A DNA stretch of 64,000 bases, from assembly GCA_963942565.1 (NCBI GenBank), contig OZ012685.1, forward strand, positions 50,355,197 through 50,419,196, read 5' to 3'. The notes under the pieces are model-generated. The model was not told the origin of the DNA, did not search any database, and worked only from the letters and a program-made list of their open reading frames with translations. The translations under genes were made by a program, and so were the position numbers. Source of the stretch: Maea johnstoni. Lineage: Eukaryota > Annelida > Polychaeta > Spionida > Magelonidae. This document shows positions 10,201 to 25,200 of the stretch, one piece after another. How positions within the stretch are numbered: the first letter of the stretch is position 1; every line of letters begins with the position of its first letter.

Positions 10201-13200
10201 AAAATTAAGTGGTGATAAAGGTAATAACATATCGCCTATTCATTGTCTCACCACCATAATCAGGAGTCCCTATAAATGGTGTAGTAGGTGTAGCTGCAGT
10301 TGGGACAGTTAGATCTGTTGTTTCAAGGGATGCAGTAGTCTGTGGCTTTGTAAAGACAGGGGTCTCTGTTACTTGCGTAATTTCTGTTGAAGAAAGGCAA
10401 TTCATTACAGTAAAAAAGATTGATGTAAACACAGAAAGTCAATTTTGTGAGTTTCCTATGGCACTCTTAGGAGCTCTAGTTTTATTACCATGAGTAAGAA
10501 ATTACAACTGGTAAGCCATTCATCTAATTTGATTGTCAACATGGAGTTGCATGGTTTTAATGGCACCGCAGTGACATCATCAGATTGCTTGATAGTTTGA
10601 AGAGCAGCAAGGTTAACCAAAAAAGACAAGGTAGATATTTAATTTCTGAGTTGTGTTTTAGTCATGCATACCTTCTCCCTGGCATGCAAACACTGCCAAC
10701 TGCAAGCCACTGAACCTGGGTGGACCATTTTCATCAGTAGTCCAGCAGCACTCTTCCTTTTCTTGTACCACAAGCTTGAAATACCTGGCTTGGATGACAC
10801 TTTCAAAGTCATGACTTTTGACAGTCAGCTTGTCTTCATTGCCATGAAGGAGCTATAAAGATTTGGAAAAAAACATGGCATTTGCATTGGCATACATGTC
10901 ACTTTCCTGAGAAATCAAAATGATATGCTTTGAAGAGACTTTACTTTGAGGTTGGCAGTACAACAGCTTTGCAAACATACTGATTTCACTTGGTTATCTT
11001 CAATCCTGAACACAAAAGAGCTGAAAGTATTTTGCAAAATGGGTTGTTAAAACTGAAAAGGTGATACTTAAAGTATAAATAGCTAGCAAGTTGTAGTAAT
11101 TATGTGGCAAAGAACTTACAGCATTTCCATCTTCTAGTACTGGTTCATATTCATTAGGATCAATTGCATAATATGCATCGTAGTTGATAGGCCATATTTC
11201 TCCACGGTTATTATTTGCTCCTTTCGTTGCAAAACCAAGTAGATTCTTGACGCTACCAAAATCCAGTTCAACCCAGACATCGCCAGCATAAGTTATCCAT
11301 CCTTCTCTACAAAGTTATAAGAAAGAAAGCAATCTACGTAAAGGGTGATGTTCAATAAGCAGAATGGCATTTTTAAAATTCTATACATTTGCTATAGAGG
11401 TTAGGTAATTGATTCAAAATGTAACATTTGATCATTAGAAGAACTGATACTTGAAATAACTTCCAAATAAAGAACATGAGAAAGAAGAATTGCACACAAA
11501 TAGTTGCACTTACAAGTCATCAATAGGCAACCTCAGCTTTGGAATGTTGTCAAACACAGGGTCTGGGTTTGTGAGATTGTCATCTGCAGAATCTCTAACG
11601 TCGTATGCTGTATTAAACAGAGTGTCATCAGATTTGACCAAATCAATCTCATCTGAGCATGGCGTTTCTTCTAATATACTTTGTGTGGTAACAGGAGGTT
11701 GGGTAGTTTCTGTAATAGATGGAGTAGTTGGAGCTGCAGTTGGTTCTGTTGTTTCAAAAGCTGCAGTAGTCTCTGGTTCTTCTGTAGGAACGGCAGCCTC
11801 GGTTCCTTGTGTTGTTTCTGTTCAAAAGAATGATTGCTTTTAGGAAAAGTAAATGAATATGCCAGAAGCTCATCTGGTCTGTTTTTCATGGTATTTGGCA
11901 CTTTGAAGGGCTTAAATATTATAATTGAGCTGGTAATTACAAGCGGTAAGATATTTCATGGGCGTATCAGCGGGGGATTTCAAATATGTTCCCGCGAAGT
12001 ACGATTAAAATACGACATCACGGATAAATTAGAAACTTTGTGACTGCATTTGAAGGGAAATGCAGACTTATGATTGAGCTAAGCGAGCATTCAGAGCTTT
12101 GCTTAATAGTCATATCAATTTTTATGCCATCAATTTTAGGTCAATCCATGCTATCTTTTGATCAGAAAGAAAAAAAATGAAATTAGCTCTTGATGAAAAT
12201 TTTTACATAGGAAAAGTCCTCGCCCATTACTTTGCCCTTTTCGAAAGGGCAAATCATTCCTGTTTTAAAGGCACCAATGCAAGCTCTTCAGATTGCTTGA
12301 TATTTTGAAAAGCAGCAAGGTTAACCCACTCATTGAGATTCTCTGGCTCTTGAACTAAAGATCACATCCAGTTTCTCAGACCATAGAGATAGGGCAGATC
12401 TTGTGGTATCGGATGAGAAGATGCACTTGAGTAATGCCTAAGATGATTAATATATTCTTAGTTCTAGGCAAAAGGAAGGAAGGAAGGAATTGGGTTTTAC
12501 GTCGCTTTCAACAGCTTAGGTCATATCACGACGAGATCAAAACCCGTAACCAGGAAGAAATTCCCTACTCTTCACGAGTAGTTCCAAGGGGTCTTTCAGT
12601 AGCAGAAAGACCATAGGCAGCCCTCCACAATGCCGAACATTTTTATAGCGACCAGGCCAACCCACTTGGGGATCCAGCGGAGACTCGAACCTGCAAACTC
12701 ATGCTTGGGAGCCAGGCATCGTAACCACTAGGCCACGGCGGATCCCTACTTAGTTCTAGGCATATGTTTAGTAAAAGGTTGCTTCATGAACATGACCCTT
12801 AGGAGGAAAAAGACTAGGAAGACATTTATAAGTTGTGTGTTAGTTGTGCCTACCTTCTTCTTGGCATGCATACACCGCCAAATGCAAGCCAGTGAACCTG
12901 GGTGGACCATTTTCATCAGTAGTCCAGCAGCACTCTTCTTTTTCTTGTACCACAAGCTTGAAATACCTGGCTTGAATGACACTTTCAAAGTCATGGCTAT
13001 TGACAGTCAGCTTATCTTCATTGCCATCAAGGAGCTATAAAGATTTGGAAAATACATGGCATTAGCATTGGCATACATGCCACTTTCCTGAAAAATCAAA
13101 ATGATATGCTTTGAAGAGACTTTATTTTGAGGTTGGCAGTACAACAGCTTTGCAAACATACTGATTTCACTTGGTTATCTTCAATCCTGAACACAAAAGA

Positions 13201-16200
13201 GCTGAAAGTATTTTGCAAAATGGGTTGTTAAAACTGAAAAGGTGATACTTAAAGTATAAATAGCTAGCAAGTTGTAGTAATTATGTGGCAAAGAACTTAC
13301 AGCATTTCCATCTTCTAGTACTGGTTCATATTCATTAGGATCAATTGCATAATATGCATTGTAGTTGATAGGCCATATTTCTCCACGGTTATTGTTTGCT
13401 CCTTTCGTTTCAAAACCAAGTAGATTCTTGACGCTACCAAAATCGAGTTCAACCCAGACATCGCCAGCATAAGTTATCCATCCTTCTCTACAAAGTTATA
13501 AGAAAGAAAGCAATCTACGTAAAGGGTGATGTTCAATAAGCAGAATGGCATTTTTAAAATTCTATACATTTGCTATAGAGGTTAGGTAATTGATTCAAAA
13601 TGTAACATTTGATCATTAGAAGAACTGATACTTGAAATAACTTCCAAATAAAGAACATGAGAAAGAAGAATAGCACACAAATAGTTGCACTTACAAGTCA
13701 TCAATAGGCAACCTCAGCCTTGGAATGTTGTCAAACACAGGGTCTGGGTTTGTGAGATTGTCATCTGCAGAATCTCTAACGTTGTATGCTGTATTAAACA
13801 GAGTGTCATCAGATTTGACCAAATCAATCTCATCTGAGCATGGCGTTTCTTCTAATATACTTTGTGTGGTAACAGGAGGTTGGGTAGTTTCTGTAATAGA
13901 TGGAGTAGTTGGAGCTGCAGTTGGTTCTGTTGTTTCAAAGGCTGCAGTAGTCTCTGGTTCTTCTGTAGGAACGGCAGCCTCGGTTCCTTGTGTTGTTTCT
14001 GTTCAAAAGAATGATTGCTTTTAGGAAAAGTAAATGAATATGCCAGAAGCTCATCTGGTCTGTTTTTGACTTATGATTGAGCTAAGCAAGCATTCAGAGC
14101 TTTGCTTAATAGTCATATCAATTTTTATGCCATCAATTTTAGGTCAATCCATGCTATCTTTTGATCAGAAAGAAAAAAAATGAAATTAGCTCTTGATGAA
14201 AATTTTTTCATAGGAAAAGTCCTCGCCCATTACTTTGCCCTTTTTGAAAGGGCAAATCATTCCTGTTTTAAAGGCACCACAGCAAGCTCTTTAGATTGCT
14301 TGATATTTTGAAAAGCAGCAAGGTTAACCCACTCATTGAGATTCTCTGGCTCTTGAACTAAAGATCACATCCAGTTTCTCAGACCATAGAGATAGGGCAG
14401 ATCTTGTGGTATCGGATGAGAAGATGCACTTGAGTAATGCCTAAGATGATTAATATATTCTTAGTTCTAGGCAAAAGGAAGGAAGGAAGGAATTGGGTTT
14501 TACGTCGCTTTCAACAGCTTAGGTCATATCACGACGAGATCGAAACCCGTAACCGGAAAGAAATTCCCTACTCTTCACGAGTAGTTCCAAGGGGTCTTTC
14601 AGTAGCAGAAAGACCATAGGCAGCCCTCCACAACGCCGAACATTTTTATAGCGACCAGGCCAACCCACTTGGGGATCCAGCGGAGACTCGAACCTGCAAA
14701 CTCACGCTTGGGAGCCAGGCATCGTAACCACTAGGCCACGGCGGATCCCTACTTAGTTCTAGGCATATGTTTAGTAAAAGGTTGCTTCATGAACATGACC
14801 CTTAGGAGGAAAAAGACTAGGAAGACATTTATAAGTTGTGTGTTAGTTGTGCCTACCTTCTTCTTGGCATGCATACACAGCCAAATGCAAGCCAGTGAAC
14901 CTGGGTGGACCAGTTTCATCAGTAGTCCAGCAGCACTCTTCTTTTTCTTGTACCACAAGCTTGAAATACCTGGCTTGAATGACACTTTCAAAGTCATGGC
15001 TATTGACAGTCAGCTTATCTTCATTGCCATCAAGGAGCTATAAAGATTTGGAAAATACATGGCATTAGCATTGGCATACATGCCACTTTCCTGAAAAATC
15101 AAAATGATATGCTTTGAAGAGACTTTATTTTGAGGTTGGCAGTACAACAGCTTTGCAAACATACTGATTTCACTTGGTTATCTTCAATCCTGAACACAAA
15201 AGAGCTGAAAGTATTTTGCAAAATGGGTTGTTAAAACTGAAAAGGTGATACTTAAAGTATAAATAGCTAGCAAGTTGTAGTAATTATGTGGCAAAGAACT
15301 TACAGCATTTCCATCTTCTAGTACTGGTTCATATTCATTAGGATCAATTGCATAATATGCATTGTAGTTGATAGGCCATATTTCTCCACGGTTATTATTT
15401 GCTCCTTTCGTTGCAAAACCAAGTAGATTCTTGACGCTACCAAAATCCAGTTCAACCCAGACATCGCCAGCATAAGTTATCCATCCTTCTCTACAAAGTT
15501 ATAAGGAAGAAAGCAATCTACGTAAAGGGTGATGTTCAATAAGCAGAATGGCATTTTTAAAATTCTATACATTTGCTATAGAGGTTAGGTAATTGATTCA
15601 AAATGTAACATTTGATCATTAGAAGAACTGATACTTGAAATAACTTCCAAATAAAGAACATGAGAAAGAAGAATTGCACACAAATAGTTGCACTTACAAG
15701 TCATCAATAGGCAACCTCAGCTTTGGAATGTTGTCAAACACAGGGTCTGGGTTTGTGAGATTGTCATCTGCAGAATCTCTAACGTCGTATGCTGTATTAA
15801 ACAGAGTGTCATCAGATTTGACCAAATCAATCTCATCTGAGCATGGCGTTTCTTCTAATATACTTTGTGTGGTAACAGGAGGTTGGGTAGTTTCTGTAAT
15901 AGATGGAGTAGTTGGAGCTGCAGTTGGTTCTGTTGTTTCAAAGGCTGCAGTAGTCTCTGGTTCTTCTGTAGGAACGGCAGCCTCGGTTCCTTGTGTTGTT
16001 TCTGTTCAAAAGAATGATTGCTTTTAGGAAAAGTAAATGAATATGCCAGAAGCTCATCTGGTCTGTTTTTCATGGTATTTGGCACTTTGAAGGGCTTAAA
16101 TATTATAATTGAGCTGGTAATTACAAGCGGTAAGATATTTCATGGGCGTATCAGCGGGGGATTTCAAATATGTTCCCGTGAAGTACGATTAAAATACGAC

Positions 16201-19200
16201 ATCACGGATAAATTAGAAACTTTGTGACTGCATTTGAAGGGAAGTGCAGACTTATGATTGAGCTAAGCGAGCATTCAGAGCTTTGCTTAATAGTCATATC
16301 AATTTTTATGCCATCAATTTTAGGTCAATCCATGCTATCTTTTGATCAGAAAGAAAAAAAATGAAATTAGCTCTTGATGAAAATTTTTACATAGGAAAAG
16401 TCCTCGCCCATTACTTTGCCCTTTTCGAAAGGGCAAATCATTCCTGTTTTAAAGGCACCAATGCAAGCTCTTCAGATTGCTTGATATTTTGAAAAGCAGC
16501 AAGGTTAACCCACTCATTGAGATTCTCTGGCTCTTGAACTAAAGATCACATCCAGTTTCTCAGACCATAGAGATAGGGCAGATCTTGTGGTATCAGATGA
16601 GAAGATGCACTTGAGTAATGCCTAAGATGATTAATATATTCTTAGTTCTAGGCAAAAGGAAGGAAGGAAGGAATTGGGTTTTACGTCGTTTTCAACAGCT
16701 TAGGTCATATCACGACGAGATCAAAACCCGTAACCAGGAAGAAATTCCCTACTCTTCACGAGTAGTTCCAAGGGGTCTTTCAGTAGCAGAAAGACCATAG
16801 GCAGCCCTCCACAATGCCGAACATTTTTATAGCGACCAGGCCAACCCACTTGGGGATCCAGCGGAGACTCGAACCTGCAAACTCATGCTTGGGAGCCAGG
16901 CATCGTAACCACTAGGCCACGGCGGATCCCTACTTAGTTCTAGGCATATGTTTAGTAAAAGGTTGCTTCATGAACATGACCCTTAGGAGGAAAAAGACTA
17001 GGAAGACATTTATAAGTTGTGTGTTAGTTGTGCCTACCTTCTTCTTGGCATGCATACACCGCCAAATGCAAGCCAGTGAACCTGGGTGGACCATTTTCAT
17101 CAGTAGTCCAGCAGCACTCTTCTTTTTCTTGTACCACAAGCTTGAAATACCTGGCTTGAATGACACTTTCAAAGTCATGGCTATTGACAGTTAGCTTATC
17201 TTCATTGCCATCAAGGAGCTATAAAGATTTGGAAAATACATGGCATTAGCATTGGCATACATGCCACTTTCCTGAAAAATCAAAATGATATGCTTTGAAG
17301 AGACTTTATTTTGAGGTTGGCAGTACAACAGCTTTGCAAACATACTGATTTCACTTGGTTATCTTCAATCCTGAACACAAAAGAGCTGAAAGTATTTTGC
17401 AAAATGGGTTGTTAAAACTGAAAAGGTGATACTTAAAGTATAAATAGCTAGCAAGTTGTAGTAATTATGTGGCAAAGAACTTACAGCATTTCCATCTTCT
17501 AGTACTGGTTCATATTCATTAGGATCAATTGCATAATATGCATTGTAGTTGATAGGCCATATTTCTCCACGGTTATTGTTTGCTCCTTTCGTTGCAAAAC
17601 CAAGTAGATTCTTGACGCTACCAAAATCCAGTTCAACCCAGACATCGCCAGCATAAGTTATCCATCCTTCTCTACAAAGTTATAAGAAAGAAAGCAATCT
17701 ACGTAAAGGGTGATCTTCAATAAGCAGAATGGCATTTTTAAAATTCTATACATTTGCTATAGAGGTTAGAAAATTGATTCAAAATGTAACATTTGATCAT
17801 TAGAAGAACTGATACTTGAAATAACTTCCAAATAAAGAACATGAGAAAGAAGAATTGCACACAAATAGTTGCACTTACAAGTCATCAATAGGCAACCTCA
17901 GCCTTGGAATGTTGTCAAACACAGGGTCTGGGTTTGTGAGATTGTCATCTGCAGAATCTCTAACGTCGTATGCTGTATTAAACAGAGTGTCATCAGATTT
18001 GACCAAATCAATCTCATCTGAGCATGGCGTTTCTTCTAATATACTTTGTGTGGTAACAGGAGGTTGGGTAGTTTCTGTAATAGATGGAGTAGTTGGAGCT
18101 GCAGTTGGTTCTGTTGTTTCAAAGGCTGCAGTAGTCTCTGGTTTAGTAGTCTCTGGAATAGGTGGAGTGGTTGGAGCTGCCGTTGGTGCACTTGGTACTG
18201 TTGTTTCAAAGGCTGCAGTAGTCTCTGGTTCTTCTGTAGGAACGGCAGCCTCGGTTCCTTGTGTTGTTTCTGTTCAAAAGAATGATTGCTTTTAGGAAAA
18301 GTAAATGAATATGCCAGAAGCTCATCTGGTCTGTTTTTCATGGTATTTGGCACTTTGAAGGGCTTAAATATTATAATTGAGCTGGTAATTACAAGCGGTA
18401 AGATATTTCATGGGCTTATCAGCGGGGGATTTCAAATATGTTTCCGCGAAGTACGATCAAAATACGACATCACGGATAAATTAAAAACTTTGTGACTGCA
18501 TTTGAAGGGAAATGCAGACTTATGATTGAGCTACGGGAGCATTCAGAGCTTTGCTTAATAGTCATATCAATTTTTATGCCATCAATTTTAGGTCAATCCA
18601 TGCCATCTTTTGATCAGAAAGAAAAAGAATGAAATCAGCTCTTAATGAAAACTTTTACATAGGAAAAGTCCTTGCCCATTACTTTGCCCTTTTCGAAAGG
18701 GCAAATTATTCCTGTTCTAAAGGCACCACAGCAAGCTCTTCAGAAAGCAGCAAGGTTAACCCACTCATTGAGATTCTCTGGCTCTTGAACCAAAGATCAC
18801 ATCCAGTTTCTCAGACCATAGAGATAGGGCAGATCTTGTGGTATCAGATGAGAAGATGCACTTGAGTAATGCCTAAGATGATTAATATATTCTTAGTTCT
18901 AGGCAAAAGGAAGGAAGGAAGGAATTGGGTTTTACGTCGCTTTCAACAGCTTAGGTCATATCACGACGAGATCGAAATCCGTAACCGGAAAGAAATTCCC
19001 TACTCTTCACGAGTAGTTCCAAGGGGTCTTTCAGTAGCAGAAAGACCATAGGCAGCCCTCCACAACACCGAACATTTTTATAGCGACCAGGCCAACCCAC
19101 TTGGGGATCCAGCGGAGACTCGAACCTGCAAACTCATGCTTGGGAGCCAGGCATCGTAACCACTAGGCCACGGCGGATCCCTACTTAGTTCTAGGCATAT

Positions 19201-22200
19201 GTTTAGTAAAAGGTTGCTTCATGAACATGACCCTTAGGAGGAAAAAGACTAGGAAGACATTTATAAGTTGTGTGTTAGTTGTGCCTACCTTCTTCTTGGC
19301 ATGCATACACCGCCAAATGCAAGCCAGTGAACCTGGGTGGACCATTTTCATCAGTAGTCCAGCAGCACTCTTCTTTTTCTTGTACCACAAGCTTGAAATA
19401 CCTGGCTTGAATGACACTTTCAAAGTCATGGCTATTGACAGTCAGCTTATCTTCATTGCCATCAAGGAGCTATAAAGATTTGGAAAATACATGGCATTAG
19501 CATTGGCATACATGCCACTTTCCTGAAAAATCAAAATGATATGCTTTGAAGAGACTTTATTTTGAGGTTGGCAGTACAACAGCTTTGCAAACATACTGAT
19601 TTCACTTGGTTATCTTCAATCCTGAACACAAAAGAGCTGAAAGTATTTTGCAAAATGGGTTGTTAAAACTGAAAAGGTGATACTTAAAGTATAAATAGCT
19701 AGCAAGTTGTAGTAATTATGTGGCAAAGAACTTACAGCATTTCCATCTTCTAGTACTGGTTCATATTCATTAGGATCAATTGCATAATATGCATTGTAGT
19801 TGATAGGCCATATTTCTCCACGGTTATTGTTTGCTCCTTTCGTTGCAAAACCAAGTAGATTCTTGACGCTACCAAAATCCAGTTCAACCCAGACATCGCC
19901 AGCATAAGTTATCCATCCTTCTCTACAAAGTTATAAGAAAGAAAGCAATCTACGTAAAGGGTGATGTTCAATAAGCAGAATGGCATTTTTAAAATTCTAT
20001 ACATTTGCTATAGAGGTTAGGTAATTGATTCAAAATGTAACATTTGATCATTAGAAGAACTGATACTTGAAATAACTTCCAAATAAAGAACATGAGAAAG
20101 AAGAATTGCACACAAATAGTTGCACTTACAAGTCATCAATAGGCAACCTCAGCCTTGGAATGTTGTCAAACACAGGGTCTGGGTTTGTGAGATTGTCATC
20201 TGCAGAATCTCTAACGTCGTATGCTGTATTAAACAGAGTGTCATCAGATTTGACCAAATCAATCTCATCTGAGCATGGCGTTTCTTCTAATATACTTTGT
20301 GTGGTAACAGGAGGTTGGGTAGTTTCTGTAATAGATGGAGTAGTTGGAGCTGCAGTTGGTTCTGTTGTTTCAAAGGCTGCAGTAGTCTCTGGTTCTTCAG
20401 TAGGAACGGCAGCCTCGGTTCCTTGTGTTGTTTCTGTTCAAAAGAATGATTGCTTTTAGGAAAAGTAAATGAATATGCCAGAAGCTCATCTGGTCTGTTT
20501 TTCATGGTATTTGGCACTTTGAAGCGCTTAAATATTATAATTGAGCTGGTAATTACAAGCGGTAAGATATTTCATGGGCGTATCAGCTGGGGATTTCAAA
20601 TATGTTTCCGCGAAGTACGATCAAAATACGACATCACGGATAAATTAAAAACTTTGTGACTGCATTTGAAGGGAAATGCAGACTTATGATTGAGCTACGG
20701 GAGCATTCAGAGCTTTGCTTAATAGTCATATCAATTTTTATACCATCAATTTTAGGTCAATCCATGCCATCTTTTGATCAGAAATAAAAAGAATGAAATC
20801 AGCTCTTAATGAAAACTTTTACATAGGAAAAGGCCCCGCCCATTACTTTGCCCTTTTCGAAAGGGCAAATTATTCCTGTTCTAGAGGCACCACAGCAAGC
20901 TCTTCAGATTGCTTGATATTTTGAAAAGCAGCAAGGTTAACACACTCATTGAGATTCTCTGGCTCTTGAACCAAAGATCACATCCAGTTTCTCAGACCAT
21001 AGAGATAGGGCAGATCTTGTGGTATCGGATGAGAAGATGCACTTGAGTAATGCCTAAGATGATTAATATATTCTTAGTTCTAGGCAAAAGGAAGGAAGGA
21101 AGGAATTGGGTTTTACGTCGCTTTCAACAGCTTAGGTCATATCACGACGAGATCGAAACCCGTAACCGGAAAGAAATTCCCTACTCTTCACGAGTAGTTC
21201 CAAGGGGTCTTTCAGTAGCAGAAAGACCATAGGCAGCCCTCCACAACGCCGAACATTTTTATAGCGACCAGGCCAACCCACTTGGGGATCCAGCGGAGAC
21301 TCGAACCTGCAAACTCACGCTTGGGAGCCAGGCATCGTAACCACTAGGCCACGGCGGATCCCTACTTAGTTCTAGGCATATGTTTAGTAAAAGGTTGCTT
21401 CATGAACATGACCCTTAGGAGGAAAAAGACTAGGAAGACATTTATAAGTTGTGTGTTAGTTGTGCCTACCTTCTTCTTGGCATGCATACACAGCCAAATG
21501 CAAGCCAGTGAACCTGGGTGGACCATTTTCATCAGTAGTCCAGCAGCACTCTTCTTTTTCTTGTACCACAAGCTTGAAATACCTGGCTTGAATGACACTT
21601 TCAAAGTCATGGCTATTGACAGTCAGCTTATCTTCATTGCCATCAAGGAGCTATAAAGATTTGGAAAATACATGGCATTAGCATTGGCATACATGCCACT
21701 TTCCTGAAAAATCAAAATGATATGCTTTGAAGAGACTTTATTTTGAGGTTGGCAGTACAACAGCTTTGCAAACATACTGATTTCACTTGGTTATCTTCAA
21801 TCCTGAACACAAAAGAGCTGAAAGTATTTTGCAAAATGGGTTGTTAAAACTGAAAAGGTGATACTTAAAGTATAAATAGCTAGCAAGTTGTAGTAATTAT
21901 GTGGCAAAGAACTTACAGCATTTCCATCTTCTAGTACTGGTTCATATTCATTAGGATCAATTGCATAATATGCATTGTAGTTGATAGGCCATATTTCTCC
22001 ACGGTTATTGTTTGCTCCTTTCGTTGCAAAACCAAGTAGATTCTTGACGCTACCAAAATCCAGTTCAACCCAGACATCGCCAGCATAAGTTATCCATCCT
22101 TCTCTACAAAGTTATAAGAAAGAAAGCAATCTACGTAAAGGGTGATCTTCAATAAGCAGAATGGCATTTTTAAAATTCTATACATTTGCTATAGAGGTTA

Positions 22201-25200
22201 GAAAATTGATTCAAAATGTAACATTTGATCATTAGAAGAACTGATACTTGAAATAACTTCCAAATAAAGAACATGAGAAAGAAGAATTGCACACAAATAG
22301 TTGCACTTACAAGTCATCAATAGGCAACCTCAGCCTTGGAATGTTGTCAAACACAGGGTCTGGGTTTGTGAGATTGTCATCTGCAGAATCTCTAACGTCG
22401 TATGCTGTATTAAACAGAGTGTCATCAGATTTGACCAAATCAATCTCATCTGAGCATGGCGTTTCTTCTAATATACTTTGTGTGGTAACAGGAGGTTGGG
22501 TAGTTTCTGTAATAGATGGAGTAGTTGGAGCTGCAGTTGGTTCTGTTGTTTCAAAGGCTGCAGTAGTCTCTGGTTTAGTAGTCTCTGGAATAGGTGGAGT
22601 GGTTGGAGCTGCCGTTGGTGCACTTGGTACTGTTGTTTCAAAGGCTGCAGTAGTCTCTGGTTCTTCTGTAGGAACGGCAGCCTCGGTTCCTTGTGTTGTT
22701 TCTGTTCAAAAGAATGATTGCTTTTAGGAAAAGTAAATGAATATGCCAGAAGCTCATCTGGTCTGTTTTTCATGGTATTTGGCACTTTGAAGGGCTTAAA
22801 TATTATAATTGAGCTGGTAATTACAAGCGGTAAGATATTTCATGGGCTTATCAGCGGGGGATTTCAAATATGTTTCCGCGAAGTACGATCAAAATACGAC
22901 ATCACGGATAAATTAAAAACTTTGTGACTGCATTTGAAGGGAAATGCAGACTTATGATTGAGCTACGGGAGCATTCAGAGCTTTGCTTAATAGTCATATC
23001 AATTTTTATGCCATCAATTTTAGGTCAATCCATGCCATCTTTTGATCAGAAAGAAAAAGAATGAAATCAGCTCTTAATGAAAACTTTTACATAGGAAAAG
23101 TCCTTGCCCATTACTTTGCCCTTTTCGAAAGAGCAAATTATTCCTGTTCTAAAGGCACCACAGCAAGCTCTTCAGAAAGCAGCAAGGTTAACCCACTCAT
23201 TGAGATTCTCTGGCTCTTGAACCAAAGATCACATCCAGTTTCTCAGACCATAGAGATAGGGCAGATCTTGTGGTATCAGATGAGAAGATGCACTTGAGTA
23301 ATGCCTAAGATGATTAATATATTCTTAGTTCTAGGCAAAAGGAAGGAAGGAAGGAATTGGGTTTTACGTCGCTTTCAACAGCTTAGGTCATATCACGACG
23401 AGATCGAAACCCGTAACCGGAAAGAAATTCCCTACTCTTCACGAGTAGTTCCAAGGGGTCTTTCAGTAGCAGAAAGACCATAGGCAGCCCTCCACAACAC
23501 CGAACATTTTTATAGCGACCAGGCCAACCCACTTGGGGATCCAGCGGAGACTCGAACCTGCAAACTCATGCTTGGGAGCCAGGCATCGTAACCACTAGGC
23601 CACGGCGGATCCCTACTTAGTTCTAGGCATATGTTTAGTAAAAGGTTGCTTCATGAACATGACCCTTAGGAGGAAAAAGACTAGGAAGACATTTATAAGT
23701 TGTGTGTTAGTTGTGCCTACCTTCTTCTTGGCATGCATACACCGCCAAATGCAAGCCAGTGAACCTGGGTGGACCATTTTCATCAGTAGTCCAGCAGCAC
23801 TCTTCTTTTTCTTGTACCACAAGCTTGAAATACCTGGCTTGAATGACACTTTCAAAGTCATGGCTATTGACAGTCAGCTTATCTTCATTGCCATCAAGGA
23901 GCTATAAAGATTTGGAAAATACATGGCATTAGCATTGGCATACATGCCACTTTCCTGAAAAATCAAAATGATATGCTTTGAAGAGACTTTATTTTGAGGT
24001 TGGCAGTACAACAGCTTTGCAAACATACTGATTTCACTTGGTTATCTTCAATCCTGAACACAAAAGAGCTGAAAGTATTTTGCAAAATGGGTTGTTAAAA
24101 CTGAAAAGGTGATACTTAAAGTATAAATAGCTAGCAAGTTGTAGTAATTATGTGGCAAAGAACTTACAGCATTTCCATCTTCTAGTACTGGTTCATATTC
24201 ATTAGGATCAATTGCATAATATGCATTGTAGTTGATAGGCCATATTTCTCCACGGTTATTGTTTGCTCCTTTCGTTGCAAAACCAAGTAGATTCTTGACG
24301 CTACCAAAATCCAGTTCAACCCAGACATCGCCAGCATAAGTTATCCATCCTTCTCTACAAAGTTATAAGAAAGAAAGCAATCTACGTAAAGGGTGATGTT
24401 CAATAAGCAGAATGGCATTTTTAAAATTCTATACATTTGCTATAGAGGTTAGAAAATTGATTCAAAATGTAACATTTGATCATTAGAAGAACTGATACTT
24501 GAAATAACTTCCAAATAAAGAACATGAGAGAGAAGAATTGCACACAAATAGTTGCACTTACAAGTCATCAATAGGCAACCTCAGCCTTGGAATGTTGTCA
24601 AACACAGGGTCTGGGTTTGTGAGATTGTCATCTGCAGAATCTCTAACGTCGTATGCTGTATTAAACAGAGTGTCATCAGATTTGACCAAATCAATCTCAT
24701 CTGAGCATGGCGTTTCTTCTAATATACTTTGTGTGGTAACAGGAGGTTGGGTAGTTTCTGTAATAGATGGAGTAGTTGGAGCTGCAGTTGGTTCTGTTGT
24801 TTCAAAGGCTGCAGTAGTCTCTGGTTCTTCTGTAGGAACGGCAGCCTCGGTTCCTTGTGTTGTTTCTGTTCAAAAGAATGATTGCTTTTAGGAAAAGTAA
24901 ATGAATATGCCAGAAGCTCATCTGGTCTGTTTTTCATGGTATTTGGCACTTTGAAGGGCTTAAATATTATAATTGAGCTGGTAATTACAAGCGGTAAGAT
25001 ATTTCATGGGCGTATCAGCGGGGGATTTCAAATATGTTCCCGCGAAGTACGATTAAAATACGACATCACGGATAAATTAGAAACTTTGTGACTGCATTTG
25101 AAGGGAAATGCAGACTTATGATTGAGCTAAGCGAGCATTCAGAGCTTTGCTTAATAGTCATATCAATTTTTATGCCATCAATTTTAGGTCAATCCATGCT

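Noticed and set aside
11490-11843. Plus-strand open frame (117 or 146 codons, recurring in every unit) rich in Val/Ser/Gly
   Set aside because: It is the antisense shadow of exon A. The minus strand has the splice sites, the matching phases and a recognisable protein.
12434-12616. Recurring plus-strand 60-codon frame
   Set aside because: It lies mostly inside the SINE and its tail. The translated SINE has no coding meaning.
12669-12748. A functional tRNA gene in each unit
   Set aside because: Although A and B boxes and an acceptor-like stem are visible, the sequence continues into a SINE body with a (TTCC)n tail and target duplications, so it is a SINE head.
12746-12994. Recurring minus-strand 82-codon frame and plus-strand 84-codon frame
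   Set aside because: Both overlap exon C in the wrong frame. The correct minus frame gives the F5/8C end (ARYFKLVV...AC) in phase with its neighbours.
18036-18353. Recurring minus-strand 105-codon Gln/Leu-rich frame
   Set aside because: It reads exon A in the wrong frame through its acceptor site. The Gln/Leu richness is the frame-shifted threonine repeat.
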